NCBI RefSeq assembly: GCF_031755915.1
Contig: NC_083388.1
Location: forward strand, 14,148,501 to 14,212,500
Source: Ziziphus jujuba
Taxonomy: Eukaryota; Streptophyta; Magnoliopsida; Rosales; Rhamnaceae
Direction: 5' to 3'
DNA: 64,000 bases
Part shown: piece by piece, positions 33,217 through 43,623 of the stretch
Numbering within the stretch: the stretch's first letter is position 1
Layout: each line of letters opens with the position of its first letter
Made by a program: the position numbers and the translations under genes
Notes under the pieces: model-generated
Told to the model about the DNA's origin: nothing
The model's input: the letters and a program-made list of their open reading frames with translations, nothing else
Databases searched by the model: none

Positions 33217-34356
33217 AGAAGCCTTTTAGGAATTCTACAACCTTTACCTTTTCCTAAGTGGAAATGGGAACATGTCACAATGGACTTTCTATTTACACTT
33301 CCTCACACTTAAAAAGGTCATGATGGTGTTTGAGTGATTGTTGATTGACTCACGAAGTCCGCATACAACCTTCTATACGTAAGAAGTATCATACTATACG
33401 TAAGTATTATTGGTGGTTTGAGATTAATAGAGAGACTGTAAGATATGTGGCTAAGTGTATGGTTTGCCAACAAGTAAAATTCGAGAGACAGAAGCCTTTG
33501 GGGACTTCTACAACCTTTACCTATTCCTAAGTGGAAATGGGAACATGTCACAATGGACTTTGTATTTAAACTTCCTTGCACTCAAAAAGGTCATGATGAT
33601 ATTTAAGTAATTGTTGATCGACTCACGAAGTCCACATACTTTCTACCAATTCATGACACTGATTCTCTACAAACATTGGCCAAGATCTTCATAAAGAAGA
33701 TTATGAGTTTGCATGGAGTTCTTGTGTCCGTTATATTAGATAAAGAAACACGGTTTACATCTATATTTTGGCAGAGCTTACAAGAAGCTTAAGCTACTAA
33801 GTGACATTTTAATACTGCCTTTCACACTCAAACTGATGGACAATTAGAGAAGATTATATTGAACCTAGAGGATACGTTAAGATTTTCTATTTTACAATTC
33901 AATGAGAGTTAGGAGACTTACTTAACTTTGGTGGAATTCACCTACAATAATAGTTACCATTTAATTATCGGAATGACACCTTTTGAGGTATTTTATGGAA
34001 AACAATGTAGGCCCCTTTTTATTAGAATGAAATTGGTAATAGAAAACGTCATAGGCTATCATGTTCAGATCATAATAAACAAAGTCTAAAATATTCATGA
34101 TAGATTGAAGGTGGCTTAAGATTAACAAAAAAGTTAGATATGATGAAAAAGGATCTTAAGTTTGAAGTTAGAGATAAAGTATTTTTAAAGTCATCACTAT
34201 GGAAAAGTGTGGTACATTTTGGTAAATGTGGTAAGTGAATTCCTAAGTATATTGGACCTTATAAGATTACTTAAAGGGTTGGACCAGTGGCTTATAAACT
34301 TGCCTTGCCTATGGACCTTTCATGGATCGATGATGTTTTTTATGTACCTATCCTAT
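33217..34356 (+). pseudogene. Element A fragment: integrase core and C-terminal part
   Basis: Resumes at the agaag duplication. In broken frames it reads [12 protein letters not shown] (first catalytic aspartate region), VIVDRLTKSTYFLPI, then TLAKIFIKKIMSLHGV. The second catalytic region is degraded (33740-33780, LDKETRFTS..W). Next come HTQTDGQLEKII, LTLVEFTYNNSYHLIIGMTPFEVFYGKQC (33930-34015), DRLKVA, and the C-terminal GP..I....YKLALP with DVFYVPI ending at 34356. This is the typical Tekay-type integrase order. The first ~140 bases are duplicated at 33490-33640. Stops throughout. Confidence 0.82.
33222..33640 (+). repeat. Tandem duplication of about 260 bp within element A integrase
   Basis: A unit running from gaagtatc..actata (26820) through the FERQK motif and on to gtccgcatac (about 33364) is repeated at 33380-33650 with modest divergence. 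Element F split the first copy (26820-26932 plus 33222-33364). The second copy is uninterrupted and preserves the empty target site. Confidence 0.8.
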
Positions 34357-35401
34357 TGAAAAGGTGGTAATCTTGCCACCTTATGCAAACCAAAATCCAC
34401 CAAGGTTTGCACCCTCTTTCTTTCTTTAAAAGAAATATTTTGTTGAATGACTTAATGCAATATTTATGTCCATATTTTATGTTCTTTTTAATGTCTTTTG
34501 AATACCTAAGTTTTATTGTATTTAGCTTAGGAATTGTCTATTTGTTGGGTAATGATTTTATTTTGTAAAATGGCTATGTGCCGGAAACAATGTTTCTAGC
34601 AACATAGGTCCATTGTTGGGGCTGGCGTTCTCTAATATTTTAGAATAAGTTTATGATTTTTTTGATATGTTATAGTATACATGTAAATGAAAATATAGAA
34701 AAAAGAATGACTCAAAAAGGCCTTGGGACGCCTAATATATGTAGGTTGCAAGTTGGCATAATTGCTGAGATTTCCAGCAGTTATGGCCCACGAGTTTGAG
34801 ATGAATTGGAGGCCTTACCCAATTCTTTTGGACTTAGTCTCCTCTAGATTTTATCCTTGATATTTCAGCATGCCACATGCCAAAATTCAAGCAATTTGGA
34901 TGAAGATATCCCATCTTTCCATTTGGTCAAAGCAGTGGTGCAGGATTAGGTGGAGACAGTTTTTTAAAATTTAAAATCTCACCAACTCTTGTCATGATTA
35001 TGCACTCACATGTGAAGCTGGTGGTTGAACACTTATGTATCATAATTTTGAGTGGGAAGTGTGTAAATTTTGAATTTTAAAGACTTCTGTTTGGTCCCAC
35101 ACACACCTCACATGTATGAGACAAGTTTTGCATCTATATATGCAACAAATGAATGAAAAGCAAAAATGAATTAGTGTGCTGTCTAATTTTGTGTGCTCTA
35201 AAATCTTTTCTTCTTCATCATCTTCTTTTTCTTCCTTCAAAACAAAAACCCTAATAATTCTTAATATCACCATACCAAAAACAAACACAAAAATCACCCA
35301 AATATCAAACCAAAAACCGGATCAAAGGTTGTGCACAAGACTAACACTTTGTGCACAACACTCTTGGCCAAGTGAACCCAAAACCACACCAAACTCCAAC
35401 A
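34357..35401 (+). repeat. Solo LTR of a Ty1/copia element
   Basis: About 1045 bp starting tgaaaaggtggtaatc and ending ccaaactccaaca. It matches, in reverse, the 3' LTR of copia element L at 59431-61324. No copia internal sequence is present on either side. To the left element A reads DVFYVPI and to the right LRKY, which are adjacent in Tekay-type integrases, so the LTR is an insertion in element A. Flanks cctat and tatac share only tat, so the duplication is not clean. Confidence 0.82.
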
Positions 35402-35650
35402 TATACTTCGCAAGTACTCATCCAATCTTTTGAATGTGGTGGAGACTCAATGCCTTGAGTTGAGAGAAGACTTGACATATGAGGAGCAACTAGTTGGGAT
35501 TCTAGACCTGAGAGATTAAATGCTTATACCAAAACCATCCCATTAGTGAAGGTGTTAGCAAGAAATCATGTGATTGAAGAGGCTACTTAGGAGCTTAAGG
35601 AGTGAATGTAAGCTCAATATTCTCATCTCTTCCTTTCACTCACGTATGAA
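35402..35650 (+). pseudogene. Element A: end of pol
   Basis: Frames give LRKY, VVET and CLELREDLTYEEQLVGILD, then KTIPLVKVL.RNH and EEAT.ELKE, and finally LTYENFEDAILVRG. This is the conserved C-terminal end of Tekay-type gypsy pol. Frameshifts and stops are present. Element A coding ends here. Confidence 0.82.
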
Positions 35651-37660
35651 AATTTTGAGGATGCAATTTTAGTAAGAGGAATAGGTTGTATGATTTATCC
35701 AAAGTAAAAAAATATAGAATTTGAGTTTTTGTACTGTTTGACTAAGTTTGACTAAGTAGGACTCATAGTAAAGGTAAAAAACTAACTTTTTGTTAGGCCT
35801 AAAATTTGCTTTCAACTTTGGTACCATTGGTTAAAACTCATCGATAAGAGTTTAGGGACATGTGGTGCATCAAAAACCAAGCTACAATTTGAAAGTTGTG
35901 GCCAAAATAGTGCAATGGCATTTTTGTAAATGCGAAACTCAGGACATCCCGAGATTAACTCGATATATCTCTTTGAAAACTCGGCCCAACCTTCATCTAA
36001 CTCAATCTAACTTGACCCTAACATATCTATTTTGGGATTTTTCAACCAATCTCAAGATTGTTATACGAACACTTCAAATTTAAGTGATTTTGTTCAAAAA
36101 TTCAGTTATATTTCATATTTTCTCTACCTTCTCTTTCTGTCTTTACCTTCACACTTTCTCTCTCTAATTCACCATCTTTAAGCTTTCATATCTTAAGCTA
36201 TAGATCTCTGTTTACTTCACCATTTTTACCATTAGAAAGCTTATGAAGCAAAGAATGTGTTGGTACCAAGTTCTCACTTGATAATACCCAATGTTTGTTA
36301 TAAAGTTATGGCGGGATCCATTTTCTAATTACTAGAATCCAATAAGTTTTGAAAATAAAAAAGGTTCCTTTCCATTGGTTTTCCACCTTCTAAATCTATT
36401 TTCAATGTTATTAAAGCTTAAAAACCTCTCTAATTTACCAGATCTCAAGATTTATTTTTAGGGTTCAATTTTCTCTGATTTTTTCAATGATCCATCGACA
36501 TCTTTGGCATCAATAGAAGATAAATATGTGTTCTACATCTCTTGGACTTTCTTTTGATGTATAATTTGTTGATTTTGTGTGAGTTTTGAGGTCTTTTATG
36601 GGTTAGGGTATTTTTGTTTTAAAGTAATTAGTTGGTTGTGAAGTGTTTTTAAAGGGAATTAATAAGTAATATAAGTTCCTACTGATGTATGGAAGAAAAC
36701 CTATAGCTCAATTTCAAAGAATTATGGAGATATGAAAAATGCCTAATTTGGACCTATAAGGAAAATGAGTTTAAATAAGATTTTGTAGGAATTATTATAT
36801 GAATTTAGAACTGGCATGTTATGAGAACAATAATGGGGTCTTGAGCACGCACATAGCAAGTAGTATGTTTTTCTTTGATTGAATTGAATTTTTTGATATT
36901 ATTTTAGGCACCAAAGTTAGATCAAAGGTGATCCAATGGTTGCTGTGCAATAATATTGAGTTTGGTTAAGTTGTGTACTATACAGTACCAGTCAATATAT
37001 TAGACATTGGATATTAATTATGGCCATAATATGTATATGCCATCCTCAACTGTAGCGAGTGATGTGAAGATCTACCACCTACCATAGTTCTTTTAGGATG
37101 CTAAAGAGTAGTGATGATATTTCCCCCCTCCTTTTCTCTCCTGTGAGGCTCTGGGGTACCAAGGGTTACTTCATAGCATTGGGGTATATAGATAGTATGA
37201 TGAATCATATGTATACATATGAGATAATTGGATTATATGTTTGTACATGAGACTGATACATTATGTGTACATACATAGGATTGATATGATTATGGATTGA
37301 ATTTTATAAGGATGTCAATGATGTTTTATGTGTTTTAATATGTATCGACGAATTTTGATAATATATCGTGACATTGAAAACTTTTTTTTATGGAATTTGA
37401 TGGTTTTTATTGAGCTTCAAAATTTCTTATATTTTATTCTTGGGGGATATACTCTATGGGTCTTTTGAAAATATTTTCCAAAACAGAGGAACCTTTAAAA
37501 GAGAGAAAGTAAAGCTATGAAAAAAAGAATTTTTGAAACAAAATATATATATATATATTCCTACACACCGATATTCACTCACGGAGTTTGTCTCATGTTT
37601 TATATGTTTCCAACTGTTACCTTAGGAGACTGCAGATAGGTACCACACCACACATCCATC
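35651..37660 (+). repeat. Probable 3' untranslated region and 3' LTR of element A
   Basis: Non-coding and A+T-rich, directly after the end of element A pol, where the 3' LTR is expected. Its partner LTR lies left of the window, so the edges cannot be set. The stretch at 37570-37660 (cactcacggagtttgtc to ggtaccacaccacac) resembles the 3' portion of Tekay-type LTRs. An (AT)n run lies at 37543-37558. Confidence 0.5.
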
Positions 37661-38049
37661 CTCCATTGCTGACGTATATATATTCACATTTCTTTTGCTA
37701 CTCTGATGGGCTTGTACTTGAATATATATTTTCTCCTCTTTTTTATCAAATATTTGTACTCCAAGAATTGCTCAAGCGAACCAACCTAATGTGTATAACT
37801 CCTGATGATTTTGAAAATGCACTTATATTTGGAGTTGTAATGGTTAATGATGCTTTGTCATTTTTTAATAGATTTAGAAGTATTTTTATCCATAGGTATA
37901 ATTGGGGTTATGTCCACATTGTAGGGAGATTGTGCTGGATTTTTAGCAGAAAGATTGGTAGGATTGTCACTAGGTGGAACCCTCTCAGGATGCCTAGAAA
38001 GGATTTTTGGGACAGTCTTATCATTTTAGGAGTTAAAGCCCATGCCTAA
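37588..38049 (+). other. Unrecognised open frame of 153 codons
   Basis: Open from 37588 to 38049. The second half has a reasonable amino-acid mix (MCITPDDFENALIFG, NDALSFFNRF, WNPLRMPRKDFWDSL), while the first half overlaps the likely LTR end of element A. I recognise no domain. It lies upstream of the protease-like stretches at 38160-39510 and could be gag remnant of element I, or chance. Confidence 0.2.
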
Positions 38050-39720
38050 GCCTTTCATGAGTTTTCTTAAGCGTTAAGAGGAAGTTCAAAAGAATATGGG
38101 GGAAATTAATGCCAAGAATTTTCAAATTTTGAATGAATTTCAAAGAAAAATTACAAAGGACAAAGGCACTTTTTTTTATTCCCCTCACTTTAAATGATTT
38201 GATATTCTGTGATGGTCTTTATGATTTTAGTACCTCTATTAATATAATGCCTTATTCGTTTTTGTAGAGATCTTGGAATTCATCATCAGCTTAAATTAAC
38301 CAAGAAAGTGATTTCTTTGGTAAATAATTCCACCATCAAAGCATTGTGAATTAATTGTTGAAGCTGTGTCACTCAAGGTTGGTATGTTTTATTTCTATCA
38401 AGACATTGTAGTTATAGATTCTATAAATAAAAACATGACTTTGATTCTAGGTAGACCATTTTCATATCAAGGTCGTATTGAAATTGATGTGTACAAACTA
38501 AAGGTAACTATTTTGGATAAATGTGGAAAGAACAAGGAAGTGTCATATATATATATATATATATATGAATCTAATGAGGATCCATTTCTTTTAAGAGATA
38601 AAGTAGTAGAAGGTGATAGAAGGTGATAATATTGAGGATATATAGATTGATATTGATATAGTTGAAAGTGATGAGGAGTCATCTTGGAGGTAAGGTAAGA
38701 AAAGGTAGAGAAAGAAGGAAATAGAAAAGGAATTTAATTTTGCTTTAGAAGAATATATAGAAAAAGTTCTCCGAGAGAAAGAGAATTAACAAATGAAGAA
38801 TGGATAGAGTTTGTAAAATTTAACCAATTATAACATCAGAAAAAAAAAATAATAAATAAATTAGTGAAGAGGATGAAGAGGATGAGGTACCATATGATTT
38901 TATTCATGAACAGTTTTCATGTAAAATTATGAGACAAGGAAGGAAAGTGAAAAATAGTGGGTACAAGATGTTAGAAACAATGAGATATAATAGGAGAATT
39001 TTTAGTGATATGTTCATTGAGTATTTATTGGAATGTAGAGAAGCTTATAAAGTTATGAAATTTAAGGGCAAATGAATTCAATGGGATACAAATTTAGATG
39101 AATGAGGAGGAGTTGATAAGAAACAAAGAAAGTTAGGGCTTCCTAAAAAAATATATATATATTGAGATTCACGTTCAATGAAAGTATCTTTTGTCATTGG
39201 TGATGTACTGTTTAAAGGAAAATTAGATACCAATGTTGCTCATAATATTATATTATATTATTGTTATTTAGACCTTCCATCTAGAGATAAAGTGAGACTG
39301 AAGCCATTTCATAAACGATCGGAATAATTTAATTTTGATAAAACAACAATCTGGATATAATTAGAGATGTAATATTTAATGTTGGTGGTTAGTTTTTGTT
39401 TTGCAATCAATTTTGTGATTTTGAAAGAAACATAGACGTTAGAGAAAATGTGCTTTTACGAAGACTATTTTTAGCCACTAGAAAGGCCAAGATTGATACG
39501 TTTCTTTAAGCAACAAGATTGATATGTCTTGAGGAGTGGTTAAGTTAAGATGTAAAGATGAAAAAATGTGATCCAATGTATGATGCCCCTAGTAAAAGGA
39601 TTTTAGAAAAAATCCTTATCAAGTAAGCTAGCACAACTGGATGAAAAGCACTAGGAGTAAGTCAAGCTACATGACTTTAAACAAAGTGCTTCTTAGGAGG
39701 CAACCCAAGTTTATTTTCAA
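38050..39720 (+). pseudogene. Element I: Athila/Tat-like protease region, degraded
   Basis: A first protease-like stretch runs from about 38170 to 38510. It has PLTLNDL, DFSTSINIMPYSFL (where this group has DLGASINLMP), VSLKVGMFYF..DIVVID, and LILGRPFSYQGRIEIDV. A second similar stretch lies at 39175-39510 (SMKVSFVIGDVLFKGKLDTN, then LFLATRKAKIDTF where LGRPFLATARA.IDV is expected). The frame is broken by stops. At 39650-39715 is aagtcaagctacatgac...ggaggcaacccaag, a motif also found after the long frame of element H (43638-43685). The (AT)n run at 38545-38566 interrupts the first stretch. Confidence 0.65.
38545..38566. repeat. (AT)n microsatellite
   Basis: About 11 AT units inside the protease-like stretch of element I. 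Confidence 0.9.
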
Positions 39721-40219
39721 CTTCAGCATTGTTTTTATTTGTTTTTAGTTTGGACTAGTGTGTTTGTTAGTTTTACAAGGTTTTTGAAAATTTTAGCTAA
39801 AATGCAAGTTATTTCCAGTTTGTACAACTTTTAAAAATATCAATCGACTTTTAAATCACTTGAAATTCTGTGTTGAGCTAGTTTAATATGTGTGGAATCA
39901 AGGGACTTTTTCCAAGAGCTACCACAACCCATACAAGAGTCTGCACCGATGCTAAATTTGATGGATTTTTTGTGGGTTTCAGTGCTTTTCAAATGGTTTG
40001 CAAGAGTTTCTTGCTACAAAAGAGTATTTTCTAACCTTTGATCTTTTAATTTATCTTATTTGTTTTCTTATATGATGGAAAACCTTGTTAGTTTTATTAA
40101 TTTTGGTTGTTGAAATTAGATATGTTTGATGTGTTTGTTCATGTTTAAAGGCTATGAAACTAGTTATCTTGCATTATAAAAAGCTTTGGGAGGGCTAATT
40201 TCGAATTAGAAACTAGTTT
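39721..40219 (+). other. Element I: 3' non-coding part, left of H
   Basis: No coding signal. A T-rich stretch in the position of an Athila-like 3' region. It ends at aact-agttt, the insertion site of H, and probably resumes at 52446. Confidence 0.5.
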
Positions 40220-41961
40220 TGTTAGGTCTAGAATATTGATGATTTTATGCCATATTTATAGCTTAATATTTGTTAGTTTGTGTTAATTTGTTATGGAAAG
40301 ATACCTAATTATGTATTTTTCTTAATCTAGGTGAAAGAGGAAGAATTTTAAGAAAACAACCATAAAGATGGATTCCTTGGGTCGAATTATGGTGGGAAGC
40401 AAGATTTGAGCTGGAACGGACTAAGCATTAAAAAGATTCCAAAAAGATACCTTGAAGATTCCATAAAGATTCTATCGGGAATTTCATGATGGAAGTGGAT
40501 GTCATATGAATCATCACGATCTGAGGATTTCAAATGTCTCATTATTTTTGGATTTCGAGGTGCGAGCAAAGAGTTATCATCATTTAAAGTTTGGAATTTA
40601 TAAGAAGGAATATTCTAGTTAAATCTCCACCATTGATCAAAAGAGGGAATCAAGGCAATTTGAGGGCCAAGATAAAAACAAGTGGCAATAATTGGTTAAT
40701 TTATCATTAATGAGGCACATGTCATGTCACATGCTTCATTAAGGGTAAATTAGACTAATTAACTATTTTTTTAGGAGGAATTAGATAAAAGGAAAGTAGT
40801 AGAGAGCAAGTAATATACAGTTTCCTTTTTGCATATGAATTTCGTCGAACCCCTTTCATGGCCTAAAAAATGTATCTTCCAAGACTCCCACATTGAAAAT
40901 AAAGAGAGAAAAAGATTCCCAAGGTCCTATATATATAGCCCCCACCACATTGAAGGAAGATATACAAGTTTAGAGAGTTATTTAAGAGCTTTTAGGAGGC
41001 TTAAATAGAAACAAACCAAATTTTGGGAGTTTCTAAGATTCTCTTAAGGGTTCTAGGGTTTTAAAGTTTTAGAGTTTTAGAAGATCAATTGGAGAGCTTG
41101 GAGGAGGCAGAGAGACGTGGGCTTGCTTGGAGAAGAAGACTACGACTTTGAGAGCTCTTGGAGGAGAATTTCTTCAATAGTTTTTATTCTCTTTTCCTTT
41201 CTCTTTAATTGTGAATCTTATTATTTTTAATAATTATGGATGTTCAAATTATTTTTACCATGAACTAATTTTCATAGCTAGGGCTATGATGTAGCCTTAA
41301 CTATGAAGGTTTAATTATTTTAATATATGTTGAGTTTTATTTAATTAGTAATATGTTTTGTTAATAAATCATTGGTATACTTAATGCTTTCATAGGGCGG
41401 AAGGAATGAATGATTTTGATAATATTTGAGCTTGGAAAAGGATAATATTATGGATCTCCAATGATTTACATGAATGCATAATTGATTGGAAAATAGTTAT
41501 GTCTCATGCCATATTATTTGCTTAATCTATGCTTGATGAATTTGCATGATTTAATTTATAGGCCGGAAGGAATAAATTAGGTTATGTGAATATTATCAAT
41601 TGTGAGTGGAAACTACTTTTGATTAATTTTGTGATTACGTGTGGTTAACAAAATTACTAGTTAATTAAATTCACATATTTAAGTAATTAAATTGGAATAG
41701 TTAGTGGTGAAATCAAATGCCCTAGTATTCATAATTATTCAATTCTCTCTCTTACTTGAAATTGATCTAATTTTAATTGATTGCTTTTGTTTAATTTAGT
41801 TTATTTAGTTTTCAATTGCCATCTTAAATTTTAGTTCAAATATTATCAAAACCTAATTATCTTTGGTACTTAATACTTAATCCCTTGGGTACGACAACCC
41901 TATTTTTCCACTTTATTACTTGAAAACGATTCATGCACTTGCGAGTTGATTTTACACATCA
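40220..41961 (+). repeat. H LTR 1
   Basis: Starts tgttaggtctagaat, ends gattttacacatca. It differs from LTR 2 at one site I can find (C at 40305, T in LTR 2, LTR 3 and J). A TATA-like tatatatag at about 40929 lies upstream of several A/G-rich blocks. Confidence 0.95.
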
Positions 41962-41967
41962 AGTTTT

Positions 41968-41985
41968 TGGCGCCGTTGCCGGGGA
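41968..41985 (+). other. Primer-binding site of H, first copy (tRNA-Asp)
   Basis: TGGCGCCGTTGCCGGGGA, complementary to the 3' end of plant tRNA-Asp(GUC) over 18 bases. It lies six bases after the LTR end. This primer choice is typical of Athila/Tat-type plant elements and differs from the iMet site of the chromoviruses here. Confidence 0.88.
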
Positions 41986-42336
41986 TTAAGGCATTAATAT
42001 TAATTCGGATTGGGTTTAGTAGTACTTTGAACATTGTTTTCTTATTTTAAATTTTTATATTTATTTCTTAATTTTGGTTTTAGTGTTGCATGCTAGGGTT
42101 TTAATTCTTTGCTTGTTTGGCCAACTTGCTTTGAATTTTTAATACTTATTTTAAATTTATTGGTGTCTAGGTTAAAAGTTATGCATACTTAGGATTTTTT
42201 CTTATTTTCAACTTTTGTTTATCTTTATTATTTTCAATTTTAGTTTGTATACTAGGTTTAATTTTAATTGTTTGCTTGACAAACTTGCAATTAATTTTAA
42301 CCTTTGTTTTGTTAGTGTTTTCTTTTTAGGAAAATC

Positions 42337-43623
42337 ATGGAATATCAAGCTTATGGTCATCAACCTTATTGGGATTATGGGGAGCCAACTAGTTCTCCAA
42401 GTGAAAATTTTATCGAGTTACAAAAGAATCTTGCTATGATGTCTAAACTCGTTGCAAATTTTAGAGTTCAAGCTGTACCTTGTGAATGGTGTGGAGTAAA
42501 TCACTCAAGTGAAAATTGTCAAGTGGGGAATTCTTTTGCTTCAGAAGACTCAATTGAAGACTTATCAAGAAGAAGACAATATAATCAAGTTGCAAATTTT
42601 GGGATTCAAGCTATAACATGTCAATGGTGTGGAGGCAAACATTTAAGTGAACATTGTCAAGTGGGAAATCCTTTTGCTCCGGAGGAGCCATTCGAAGACT
42701 TTCCCAACACATATAATTCTGGATGGAGTGATCGACAAAGTTATTCAAGGTATGACAATTCAGATCTTTCAAGTTATCAAGTGAGCACATCTTTGATCGA
42801 GTGTATGGAAAGGCATAGGGAAACATTTTCTAAATGTTATGATGCGATTGGCAAGTTGCAAAATCAATATTCTCCAAGTACAAACTTTCAAGTTCAATTG
42901 GAGCAATCAATGACAACTTTTTCACAAGGATCCCAAGAAGACTTGGAAACTAACATGGAGATTACTTGTAATAAGCAAGTTGATGAATTTGAATCCTTTC
43001 AAGAGCCACATAATGATGACAAATTTGAGGAATATGAAGAGGTGTCTATAAGGAGTGAAATGCAGCAAGAATCTTCAATTTTGGATAATTTTAATGAGGT
43101 ACACACACATGACCAAGATTGCCCACCACAAGAAGTTTCCCAACGCACTATCACTAGTTCATGGGAATTTTCTAATTTTCCTTCAAATTCATTACAAAAA
43201 GGGCTTAAGGATCATGAAGAGGATAAGTCAAGGAATCAATCAAGCCAAAAGTTGGCCAAATCCGATGAGGATAAAGCTATGGCCGCACTTCAAGAAGATT
43301 GCTTACCAACAGAGGCTAAATCTCAACTTTTCAAGCCAAATATTGAACTTTCAAGAGCCCAAGATGTATATCCACGCTCCAAAAATGCAATTGAGGTTGA
43401 ATGCATCCCAAAAGGAGACAAACAAAGCATTTTTGGACCTAAAAGAATCCAATCTACCGAAAAGAAAGTTCAATTCATGCTTTTAGTTCGAATTGAGACT
43501 TATATAGGACAAGGAGTTAAAAGTTTGCTAAGGCCACAAGATTATCATCATGCACAATTTCCATATCATAAGCTTGGACAATATTATGAGGATGACATCA
43601 TTTATATATTTAATCCAGGTTGA
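42337..43623 (+). CDS. H gag-like protein, first copy (paired zinc knuckles)
   Basis: 428 codons from MEYQAYGHQPYWDYGEP. Two motifs of form CX2CX3HX4C occur at residues 49-61 (CEWCGVNHSSENC) and 95-107 (CQWCGGKHLSEHC). They sit in two similar ~46-residue units (each with VANF..QA before and CQVGN.FA.E after). The remainder is acidic, Q/E/S-rich and probably disordered to about 330. A more basic end closes with FPYHKLGQYYEDDIIYIF. I see no capsid domain, protease or polymerase. The knuckle spacing resembles gag of Athila/Tat-type elements and is one residue shorter than the usual CX2CX4HX4C. Likely role: RNA binding and packaging of H transcripts. The frame has stayed fully open. Confidence 0.75.
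   Translation: MEYQAYGHQPYWDYGEPTSSPSENFIELQKNLAMMSKLVANFRVQAVPCEWCGVNHSSENCQVGNSFASEDSIEDLSRRRQYNQVANFGIQAITCQWCGGKHLSEHCQVGNPFAPEEPFEDFPNTYNSGWSDRQSYSRYDNSDLSSYQVSTSLIECMERHRETFSKCYDAIGKLQNQYSPSTNFQVQLEQSMTTFSQGSQEDLETNMEITCNKQVDEFESFQEPHNDDKFEEYEEVSIRSEMQQESSILDNFNEVHTHDQDCPPQEVSQRTITSSWEFSNFPSNSLQKGLKDHEEDKSRNQSSQKLAKSDEDKAMAALQEDCLPTEAKSQLFKPNIELSRAQDVYPRSKNAIEVECIPKGDKQSIFGPKRIQSTEKKVQFMLLVRIETYIGQGVKSLLRPQDYHHAQFPYHKLGQYYEDDIIYIFNPG

Noticed and set aside
34383..34568. 61-codon hydrophobic frame
   Set aside because: Inside the copia solo LTR; the equivalent region in element L is not open.
34352..35406. A clean target duplication around the copia solo LTR
   Set aside because: Flanks are cctat and tatac and share only tat. 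The LTR start could also be placed a few bases earlier, so no duplication is claimed.
35176..35433. Serine/threonine-rich open frame on the plus strand
   Set aside because: Lies across the end of the copia solo LTR; composition follows low-complexity cttcttcatc repeats, with no homology.
40387..40569. 60-codon minus-strand frame repeated in all three H LTRs
   Set aside because: It recurs only because the LTR recurs; no start context or homology, and it differs in LTR 3 by ordinary substitutions.
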